A stretch of 52,766 nucleotides of DNA. Source: Oscillospiraceae bacterium. Its GTDB lineage: Bacteria > Bacillota > Clostridia > Oscillospirales > Oscillospiraceae. The translations under genes were made by a program, and so were the position numbers. The stretch covers positions 1-52,766 of the forward strand of contig SVKX01000010.1 in NCBI GenBank assembly GCA_015068225.1, given 5' to 3'. Below are positions 1-8,900 of this stretch, one piece after another. How positions within the stretch are numbered: the stretch's first letter is position 1; the number at the start of each line of letters is the position of its first letter. The notes beneath the pieces were generated by a model. The model had not been told where the DNA came from. It searched no databases and worked only from the letters and a program-made list of their open reading frames with translations.

Positions 1-2
1 CC

Positions 3-3000
3 CTGAATAAGAGCGAGCTGCCCAGCGGCAAGCTGACTCTGGTTATGGGTATGGCATGGAACTCCGCTGAGAAATCTGTGGGCGATCTGTACATCGACAG
101 CGTGTCCCTGACCAAGACCAAGGACGCCTCCGGATCTGATGTCGGTGGCGGTGGCAATGAAGAAGTCAATCCCGATATCGACGGAGCCAACCCTCTGGTT
201 GAGAGCTTCGAAGACTGGGCAGATGCCAACACCGTCATCACCAACAATTATTCCGTCTATGGAAACACCAGCTGGAATGGCGCAACAGCCGCTGCGGGTT
301 GGTCTATCAATGTGAATGAAGGCCAGGTTCTGGTGCAGCCTGTTCTGGGCGGTGCCCAGGACGGCAATGTCAGCATCAAGCTGACTCCCAACCAAGACTT
401 CTCTGTGGCTACCAGAAACAGAGCCAAGCTGAAGTATGTGATGCCCGCTGAGGTTTACAAGGCATTGGAAGACGGTGCAGAGTACACCTTCACCGTTTAC
501 TTCAAGGGCGAAAACGAAACTGCTGCCAACATTGAGTTCAAGACCTATGATCCGGCTTATACTTCTTGGGCGAACCCCAACTTCACTATCGGCAGCGACT
601 GGACCAAGTGCGAGTATAAGTTCACTCTGGACAAGGCTAAGAATGCCGAAAAGAACTTCCCCACGCTGGAGCTCTATGCTGGCATCAAGTGGCATGCAGA
701 CAACACCGCGATCGGCAACCTGTACATTGACAATGTGTCCATTGTCAAGACTAAGGATGCCCCCAAGGATGCTACTTCCATCACCATTCCTGAGACCCTG
801 TTCGTGGAAGTGGGCACGGATAAGACCCTGACGGCTGCTCTGGAGCCCACAGGCGTTACCACCAAGATCGTCTGGAAGAGCAGCGACGAGACTGTTGCTA
901 CTGTAGACGAGAACGGCAAGGTCACCGGTCTGAAGATCGGCACTGCTGTCATCACCGCTACTGCAGGTTCTGTCAGCGATACCTGTAATGTTACTGTACA
1001 CGCAAAGCAGGAAACTGTGCAGAATGCGATCTATAAACAGGACTTCGAGGACATCACAGGACCTCTGGAAGAGGGTTGGAATGTCTATGAAGATGTTTCG
1101 GTCATTGATCCTTACTACCAGGATGCTGCTGGTGATGTGCTCCACGAGATCGTGGAAGGTTACAACAGCAATAAGGCCATCAAGCTGCTGGCTACCGAGA
1201 GAAATGGCGGCCTTGCGGGCAACCCCTACTGCATCGGCCGCGTGTCCACCATAGTAAGTGCAGACAAGTTTGAAGTAGGCGTCAGATACAGAGTAAGCGC
1301 ATACTTTAAGGCCAATAAGGCCAATACCCAGGTATACTTTAACCCGCAGGGCGTTAATGCCACAAATAACGGTTATGTGGTCCTCAATTTTGAGAATAAA
1401 TCCCAGACCATCGGCACAGAGTGGGAATACCGCGAGTTCGAATTCACCCCTGAATCCCTGGATGGTCTGACTCATCTGCTGTTCAGAGTCGGTGCTTCCT
1501 GTTACACCGGGGATGCTAACGCATGGGTAATGGTGGATGACATCGTTGTGGAAGAGGTTCCCTGGGTGGATGAGATCGTCCTGAGCACAGACGAGACCTA
1601 TCTGGCAGTGGACGATACTCTGCAGCTGACCTGGGAGCTGAAGCCCGAGGGCCAGCAGGCAATTCTCAGCTTCACTTCCTCCGACCCCAGCGTTGCAACT
1701 GTGGACGTCAACGGCAAGATCACTGCCAAGAAGGTTGGTACCGCAGTAATTACTGCTGTTTCCTCTATTGGCGATGCTGTAGCCAAGTGCACAGTCCATG
1801 TTCTGGATGAGCTTATTAAGCTGGAAAGCATCACCCTTGACAAGACTACCCTGAATGTCAACCCCGGTTGGAATGGCAAGCTGACTGCTACCTACAATCC
1901 TTCCGATGCTACTGAGAAGGCTGTTGTATGGTCCAGCTCCAATGAGTCCGTTGTCAAGGTAGACGAGAACGGCAATGTGCAGGTTCTGAAGATCGGCACA
2001 GCTACTATCACTGCAAAGGCTCCTCTGTCCGGCAAGACTGCAACCTGCACCGTGACTGTGGCTGAGGATCCCAATTTTGCAAGCACCTCCAAGGACATCA
2101 CTGTTGACTTTGGCAGATCTGAGACTGTGGATCTGGGCGATATTCTGGTTGGTGAGTACACTGTGCTGACCAACTCCTTCAAGGGCAAGGTCGAAATCAT
2201 TGGCGACACCCTGAAGTACACCTCCTACACCTGGCTGATGGAAAAGGATGGCTATGGCTTCACAGATGCCGTGTATACGGATACTGTCAAGGTTGCTGTT
2301 AAGAACGGCAACAAGGCAGCTGTCATCACCCTGAATGTCACCATCAATAAGCTGGAAGAGCTGTTCTATGATGAGAACGGCAACTGGATCACCGATGTGG
2401 ACCTGATGTTTACTGAGGAGTATCTGGAATCCATTAAGGCTGATCTGAAGAACAACCCCAATGGCGACCGCGCAAAGATCTTCAAGTACATGCTGGAGCG
2501 TGTAGACGCATTGAAGACTGCAGTTCCCAACGATTACTACAACCGTACTTTCAGTGTAACGGCAGAGTATGACAACGATCTTCGCTATGTTGCGGACGTT
2601 ACTGTCAACTTCCTGCTGGCCTACCTGCTGACCGAGGATCTGCCCGGCTACGAGGCGCAGAATGAACTTTATCTGGAAAAGACCATCCAGTGGGCTCAGG
2701 CCTCTCTGAGCTATCCCTACTGGGGCGCTACCCACTACAGCGACGGCTACGGCTGGCGGAATGCTGACCTGCCCGCAGGTCACCACCTGTTCTCTACTGC
2801 CATGGTTTACCACTGGCTGAAGGACGAACTGAAGAATGAGACCTGTACCTATCGCATTGGCGCGAAGAATAATACCATTAGCAATCCCCTCCAGACTCAG
2901 AATCTGGTGACAACCACCGAGAATATGCCTATGCTGGAGGCTCTGGAGCACAGACTGTGGTTTGTCTGTGAGGAAATGTATAATCAGACTTATACCTTCG

Positions 3001-5594
3001 ATACCTACTGCGGCAACCATATGCACGTCCGTCTGGGCGGTCTGACCGCTGCTACCCTGGCTCTGCGTGCCGATGCCGACACCCAGGCAAAGAAGAATCT
3101 GCTGGTCAAGTATACCGGCCTGATTATGTACAAGGATGGCATGGCCGCCTATTCCCTGATGCCCGATGGCACCTCTCAGGAAGGCGTTCCCTACTGGGAG
3201 TACGCTGCTGAGTGGCTGATCAAGGCTGGTGTCATGCTCCGCGACAACTTTGATGTCGACCTGTTTGAGATGACCCATGTGTTCGAGCACTCCGGTGACT
3301 ATGTGCTGTACAACCTGCTGCCCAGAGACAGCTGGACTGGTGCCAACGTCGTTCTGAATGTTGGCGACAGCCCCACGAACCACTGGTACGGTCCTGCCAA
3401 CATCCTGCGCTACATCGCTTTCGAGTATGGTGATGCCAACGCCCAGTGGCTGGCTGAAGTCAAGGAAGAGACCGGTTTTGAAAATGGCTACTCTCAGTGG
3501 ATGAACGTTATGTTCTTCGCTGACGAGGTAGAGCCCGAGGAGCCCACGCTGGATCACACACTGCATTGGTTCCAGGATATGGACCATGTTATTGCACGTT
3601 CCGACTGGTCCGGCAACGAGGATATGCTGTCCTTTAAGTGTGGTATCCCCTTCGGTAAGAACCTGATGCAGCTGCAGAAGGATGGCGTTTACAATGGCCG
3701 TGCAGACGCTGGTCACGCTCATCCCGATGCCAACCACATCACTCTGTATGCCAATGGCGAGTTCCTGCTCCGTGACGACGGCTACTGCGATAAGGCAGCC
3801 GGCAACCACAACACCCTGCTGGTCAACGGCAAGGGTCAGCTGGGCGAATTCGTCGGCGGCAAGCATGTTGACTTCCTGAACGAGTGGGTTTACTTTGAGC
3901 AGGATGCTGAGCCCTTCATGAAGCTGGCTACCTCCAACAGTGTATATGACTACATGGTTGGTAATGCTACCGAGGCTTACAGCAAGGATCTGAAGCTGGA
4001 TCTGTTCGAGCGTAACATCCTCTGGCTGAAGGAAGAGAAGGTCATGCTGGTTGTTGACAACATCAAGACCGCTGTAGAAACCAATCTGGAGCTGCGCTGG
4101 TTCCCGCAGTCCAAGAATGTTGGTACCAGTGGTGATGTTTACATCATTCAGTCTGACAAGAACACCATGAACTTCTATCCCATGACGGATGTTACCACTA
4201 CAACCTTCGAGGAAGTTAGCAAGGTTCTTGAGCTTAGCACGACAACAGAAGAGACCTTCCGTCAGACCTACAAGGGCACCGATTGGCAGAATGCAGTTGC
4301 CTTTGCCTGGAACGATAAGGGCGAAGAGGTTGCTTTCGTCCAATACCTGGAAGGCGAAAATGCCAACGAGCATCAGTTTGGTGTCAATGGCAAGATCTAC
4401 ACCATCAACGTTGCCACTAACGAGGTCACTGTCACCGACGGCGATCTGGAAGTGGAAGACGATGGCTCCAACAGCAACAGCTCCCTTTCCTCCATTTCCG
4501 TGAACGGTCAGCCTGTGGAAGGCTTTGACCCCGCTGTCAAGGAGTACACTGTTGACCGCTGGTGGAAGACTTCCGATGTGAAGGTTGATGTTTTCACCGG
4601 TGCTTACGGTGCTACCTGCGAGGTTGAGTACGGATCCGATGTGATTACCCTGACCTGTACCTCCAGAGACGGCACCAGCAAGACCACCTACACCATCAAG
4701 CTCACCAATACCCAGAACATTCTGGATATCGTAGGCGCAGAAACGGACCGTCCCAGAGAGGGCTTCGATATTGACTGGACCTACGACGGCGTTATCACTC
4801 CCTCAAATGTCGGCAACATCTGGGCAAACACCGGCCTGCCCACTGTGATCTATGATCTGGGCAAGGTTTGCAACCTGCAGGATGTGATCATTTGCTTCAA
4901 CATTTCTGCACAGCGTGATTCCTACTATGATCTGCTGTACTCCATCGACGGTGAGAACTGGGTCTATCTGCAGCAAGACGCAACTGCAAAGAAGACCGAC
5001 GGCAAGGAGAACGGTTGGCATGATCCTGTCCAGGTCGTGGACAATGCCAATGTCAATGCACGCTACATCAAGATCAAACTGCGTGCGCACAGCCAGAACG
5101 GCAAGGACGATGCAGCTGCTTACTGCAGCATCCAGGAGGTCACCTTCACCGGTAAGGCATATCCCGTTGTGAATGTCACCGGCGGCGCTGTTGCCGATGG
5201 CAAGGACTTCTACGAAGTCGGCGACGAGATCACTGTTACCGCTCAGGTTCCCGAGGGTAAGAAGTTCGTGCGTTGGGAAGTGGAAGGCGTCGATGTTGAC
5301 GATCTGACCAAGCCCACCATTACCTTCACTCTGGGCGCTGATGATGTCAAGCTGGTTGCAATCTTTGAGGATGTCACCACTGGCGGCGACAGCACTACCG
5401 GCACTACTGGTGGCACTACTGGCACTACCGGTACTACCGGCACTACTGGTGGTACTACCGGCGGCACTACCGGCGGCAACGACGATCCTTCCGACACTGG
5501 CGACAACGCCATGCTGCTGCCTGCTATCCTGATGGCGGTTATGGCTTTGGCAGCTTGCGCAACTCTGGTTGTCGGCAAGAAGTACAGACGCTAA
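3..5594 (+). CDS. Heparinase II/III-like polysaccharide lyase, multidomain, wall-anchored (5' end outside window)
   Basis: The frame is open to the left edge, so the true start and signal peptide lie outside; the first in-window ATG (45) is inside a domain. Residues below count from that ATG. They show the end of one CBM-like jelly roll (1-35), a second (about 50-232), an Ig-like Big_2 domain (238-318), a third jelly roll (320-500), two more Big_2 domains (505-680), a cadherin-like sandwich, a helical toroid rich in Trp/Tyr (790-1150) and the heparinase II/III beta domain with the HAHPDANH motif near 1224. Then follow a cadherin-like domain, an F5/8C (discoidin) domain, an InlB-type repeat, a Thr-Thr-Gly linker and a PSDTGD-hydrophobic-KKYRR tail. 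Family knowledge predicts eliminative cleavage of a uronic-acid polysaccharide at the cell surface; the exact substrate cannot be read. It closely resembles the next two genes. Confidence 0.85.
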   Translation: MNKSELPSGKLTLVMGMAWNSAEKSVGDLYIDSVSLTKTKDASGSDVGGGGNEEVNPDIDGANPLVESFEDWADANTVITNNYSVYGNTSWNGATAAAGWSINVNEGQVLVQPVLGGAQDGNVSIKLTPNQDFSVATRNRAKLKYVMPAEVYKALEDGAEYTFTVYFKGENETAANIEFKTYDPAYTSWANPNFTIGSDWTKCEYKFTLDKAKNAEKNFPTLELYAGIKWHADNTAIGNLYIDNVSIVKTKDAPKDATSITIPETLFVEVGTDKTLTAALEPTGVTTKIVWKSSDETVATVDENGKVTGLKIGTAVITATAGSVSDTCNVTVHAKQETVQNAIYKQDFEDITGPLEEGWNVYEDVSVIDPYYQDAAGDVLHEIVEGYNSNKAIKLLATERNGGLAGNPYCIGRVSTIVSADKFEVGVRYRVSAYFKANKANTQVYFNPQGVNATNNGYVVLNFENKSQTIGTEWEYREFEFTPESLDGLTHLLFRVGASCYTGDANAWVMVDDIVVEEVPWVDEIVLSTDETYLAVDDTLQLTWELKPEGQQAILSFTSSDPSVATVDVNGKITAKKVGTAVITAVSSIGDAVAKCTVHVLDELIKLESITLDKTTLNVNPGWNGKLTATYNPSDATEKAVVWSSSNESVVKVDENGNVQVLKIGTATITAKAPLSGKTATCTVTVAEDPNFASTSKDITVDFGRSETVDLGDILVGEYTVLTNSFKGKVEIIGDTLKYTSYTWLMEKDGYGFTDAVYTDTVKVAVKNGNKAAVITLNVTINKLEELFYDENGNWITDVDLMFTEEYLESIKADLKNNPNGDRAKIFKYMLERVDALKTAVPNDYYNRTFSVTAEYDNDLRYVADVTVNFLLAYLLTEDLPGYEAQNELYLEKTIQWAQASLSYPYWGATHYSDGYGWRNADLPAGHHLFSTAMVYHWLKDELKNETCTYRIGAKNNTISNPLQTQNLVTTTENMPMLEALEHRLWFVCEEMYNQTYTFDTYCGNHMHVRLGGLTAATLALRADADTQAKKNLLVKYTGLIMYKDGMAAYSLMPDGTSQEGVPYWEYAAEWLIKAGVMLRDNFDVDLFEMTHVFEHSGDYVLYNLLPRDSWTGANVVLNVGDSPTNHWYGPANILRYIAFEYGDANAQWLAEVKEETGFENGYSQWMNVMFFADEVEPEEPTLDHTLHWFQDMDHVIARSDWSGNEDMLSFKCGIPFGKNLMQLQKDGVYNGRADAGHAHPDANHITLYANGEFLLRDDGYCDKAAGNHNTLLVNGKGQLGEFVGGKHVDFLNEWVYFEQDAEPFMKLATSNSVYDYMVGNATEAYSKDLKLDLFERNILWLKEEKVMLVVDNIKTAVETNLELRWFPQSKNVGTSGDVYIIQSDKNTMNFYPMTDVTTTTFEEVSKVLELSTTTEETFRQTYKGTDWQNAVAFAWNDKGEEVAFVQYLEGENANEHQFGVNGKIYTINVATNEVTVTDGDLEVEDDGSNSNSSLSSISVNGQPVEGFDPAVKEYTVDRWWKTSDVKVDVFTGAYGATCEVEYGSDVITLTCTSRDGTSKTTYTIKLTNTQNILDIVGAETDRPREGFDIDWTYDGVITPSNVGNIWANTGLPTVIYDLGKVCNLQDVIICFNISAQRDSYYDLLYSIDGENWVYLQQDATAKKTDGKENGWHDPVQVVDNANVNARYIKIKLRAHSQNGKDDAAAYCSIQEVTFTGKAYPVVNVTGGAVADGKDFYEVGDEITVTAQVPEGKKFVRWEVEGVDVDDLTKPTITFTLGADDVKLVAIFEDVTTGGDSTTGTTGGTTGTTGTTGTTGGTTGGTTGGNDDPSDTGDNAMLLPAILMAVMALAACATLVVGKKYRR
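5394..5477 (+). repeat. Thr-Thr-Gly coding microsatellite
   Basis: Eight tandem units of 9-12 bp (ACTACYGGY, some with an extra GGY) encode Thr-Thr-Gly(-Gly) repeats. They link the last folded domain to the wall-sorting tail of the first lyase. The repeat is in frame and could change length by slippage without breaking the frame. Confidence 0.85.
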
Positions 5595-5617
5595 AAACAA
5601 GCAAATAACCCAAAATT

Positions 5618-5647
5618 GGGGCGCGGTGTAAACCGCGCCCCTTTTTT
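5618..5647 (+). terminator. Rho-independent terminator of the first lyase
   Basis: A 10-bp stem (GGGGCGCGGT / ACCGCGCCCC) with a GTAA loop is followed by six T. It lies 24 bp after the stop codon. Confidence 0.9.
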
Positions 5648-5774
5648 GTTTGGTGTTCTTTAAACAAAAGTATGGTAACCGTGCGATAGGGTGGGGTAAG
5701 GCGCGACAAATTGGGATCGGCGGCACAGAGAATATGAATGGCAGGCGACAGAACATGTTACCACTGGCACGTTG

Positions 5775-5841
5775 ACCAAATGAAGAGCTGAACATTTGGT
5801 TATATTTACCAATTAAGCTAATGCGATGTCTGTGATATAAT
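5775..5841 (+). promoter_or_regulatory. Promoter of the second lyase with an upstream inverted repeat
   Basis: TATAAT at 5836-5841 is preceded directly by TGA, an extended -10; the -35 region is weak. Upstream an inverted repeat, ACCAAATG (5775-5782) and CATTTGGT (5793-5800) with a 10-bp spacer, is centred about 60 bp before the predicted start site and could be an operator. Apart from the terminator and this promoter I see nothing else in the 318-bp gap 5595-5912. Confidence 0.5.
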
Positions 5842-5912
5842 TTCCATGTATTAGTTTCTGTGCCCAGAGGTAGCGGAACAAGGATTAACATTATTAAGGG
5901 AGACTCCGAAAT

Positions 5913-8900
5913 ATGAAAATAAGCAAAAGATTTCTGTCATTGCTCTTGGCGGTGATCATGGTTGGTAACTTGATGCTCAGCAGTGTTGCTGCAACCACCA
6001 CCAGGGCATCTGCGTCTAATGTGATCATGTCTGAAAGCTTTGAGTCCTGTACCAATGCACTTCCACAAAATTGGAGCCTACATACAAATAATGGCAGCGT
6101 TGCGGTACAGCCTTCTACCAGTCAGGCACAAGATGGCAATGTCAGTATCAAGCTGACTCCTGCCAATCAGACTGAGCAGAACAGAGCGAAGCTCAAGTAT
6201 ACGATGCCTGCGAATCTTTACGCCAGCCTGGAGGACGGTGCCGAATATACAGTAACTGCCTATTACTACAGCGATGGTGCAAAGTACAGGGGTAACTATG
6301 AGGTTAAAGACAAGGCTTCTCCCTGGGGAGCAAATGACTTTGATTTGATTGACGGCCAGTGGGTTAAGGAAGAGTATGTCTTCACACTGGATAAGAGCGC
6401 TATGGTGGAGCCCACTTTACAGGTTTTCCTTGGAATGTCATGGCATGACGCTAAAAACTCCGTTGGTGATTTGTACATCGATAATGTTTCCATTGTCAAG
6501 ACTAAGGATGCTTCCGAGGTCGAAGGCGGCGAGACCGGTTCTACCGATATTCTGAACGAGAGCTTCGAGTCCTGGGTAAGCACAGGCACTTCTAATTACT
6601 CCGTTTTTGGTGACACCGATTTCAACGCAACAGGTGTTTCGAAAAACTGGTACATTTATGCGCCTAATGGCAGCGTTTTGATCGCTCCTTCCAGTGACTT
6701 TGTCAAGGACGGCAAAACCAGCGTTAAGATGCAGCCTAAGGATACCACACAGATAAATAGAGCATGCATTACATATGCGATGACCACAGCAGAGTATGCC
6801 GCTATGGAAGATGGTGCTACCTACAAGGTCTCTGTCCAAATGTACAGCGATGGTGCCAAGTATCAGGGCCGCTGGGAGATCAAGGATAAGGATTCCGGCT
6901 GGTTCAATGAAAACTTTGACCTGGCCAACGGAGAGTGGGTTGAGAGGACCTACATCTTCACGCTGGACAAGAGCGTCCGCACAAAGCCTATGGAATTTGT
7001 CTTCGGTATGGCATATCATAATCCGCCGCAGTCCGCGGGCAATCTGTATATTGACAGTGTCCGCGTAGAGAAGATTCCCTGGGTGAATGAGATCGTTCTG
7101 AATAAGAACGAAACCGTTATGGGAGTTGGCAGCACGCTGAATCTGACCTATGAGCTGAAGCCCGCAGGCCAGCAGAGCGAGGTGATTTTTACTTCCTCCG
7201 ACTCCAGTGTTGCAGAGGTGGATGCCAACGGCAAGATCACAGCCAAGAAGGCAGGTACAGCTACCATCACTGCGGTTACTGCCATCGGTCAGGCTACAGC
7301 CAGGTGTACGGTCCAGGTAGTGGATGAATTTGTGGCTTTGGAGAGCATCAGCTTCAACAAGACCACCCTGAATGTTACCCCAGGTTGGCAGGAGAAGCTG
7401 ACGGTTATCTTTAACCCCGCCAATGCCACTGACAAGAATGTTGTTTGGACCAGCTCCAATGAGTCTGTGGTGAAGGTGGACGAAAACGGCAATATTCAGG
7501 CTTTGAGGGTGGGTACGGCTACGATTTCTGTTAGAGTTCCTGCTTCCGGCAAGACCGCAAGCTGCACTGTGACAGTTGCAGAGGACTCCAGTTTCGCAAG
7601 TACCACCAAGGACATCACTGTGGATTTTGGCAGATCTGAGACTGTGGACCTGAGCAAGATCCTGCCCGGTAATTACACTGTGCTGACCAAGTCCTTCAAG
7701 GGTAAGGCTGAGATCGACGGCAGCATCCTGAAGTACACCGCTTACACCTGGCTGATGGAAGATGGCCAGGGCTTTACCGATGCTGAGTATACCGATACCA
7801 TCAAGGTCGCTGCTCAGGACGGCGACAAGTCTGCTATTATCACTCTGAATATTACCATTGGCAAGCTGGAAGAGCTGTTCTATGATGAGGACGGCAACTG
7901 GATCACCGATGTGGATCTGATGTTCTCTCAGGAATATCTGGATGCCATTAAGGCTGATCTGAAGAGCAACCCCAATGGCGAGCGTGCTAAGATATTCAAG
8001 TACATGCTGGGGCGCGTGGACCGGTGGGTAGGCGCAGCCATTCCGGACTACTATGATCGCACATTCTCCGTAGAGGTCGAGTACGACACGGATATTCGCC
8101 CCTATGCGGACATTACCGTCAATCTGCTGATGGCTTACCTGCTGACCAAGGATCTGCCCGGCTATGAGGCAAAGAACGAGGCTTATCTGCAGGAGACCAT
8201 CCGGTATGCCGAAGCCGGTTTGGCTTACCCCTACTGGGGCGCAACCCATTATAACAAGGGCTATGGCTGGCGAAACGCCGACCTGGCCGCAGGCCACTTC
8301 CTGTTCTCCACTGCCATGGTCTACCACTGGCTGAAGGATGAACTGAAGGACGAGACCTGTACCTATCGTATCGGCGCTAAGGATGATAACATTTCCAATC
8401 CTCTCCTGACAAAGGATTTGGTGACCACCACCGAGAACATGCCCACTCTGGAGGCTCTGGAACACAGACTGTGGTTTGTCTGTGAGGAAATGTACAATCA
8501 GACCTATACCTTCGATACCTACTGCGGCAACCATATGCACGTCCGTCTGGGCGGCCTGACTGCTGCAACCATCGCTCTGCGCGGCGATGCTGAAACCCAG
8601 GAGGAGAAGGATCTGCTGGTCAAATATACTGGCCTGATCCTGTTCAAGGATGGCCTGGGTATGCACTCCCTGATGCCCGACGGCACTTCTCAGGAAGGCG
8701 TTCCCTACTGGGAATACGCTGCTGAGTGGCTGATCAAGGCTGGTATCATGATCCGGGATACCGTGGATATCGACCTGTTTGATACCACCCATGTATTCGA
8801 GAATTCCGGCGACTATGTGCTGTATAACCTGTTGCCCAGCGACAGCTGGACAGCTTCCGGCAGTGTGCTGAACATTGGCGACAGCCCCACGAACCACTGG

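Noticed and set aside
5394..5477. Direct repeats considered as CRISPR or minisatellite in non-coding DNA
   Set aside because: They are in frame within a CDS and have no spacers.
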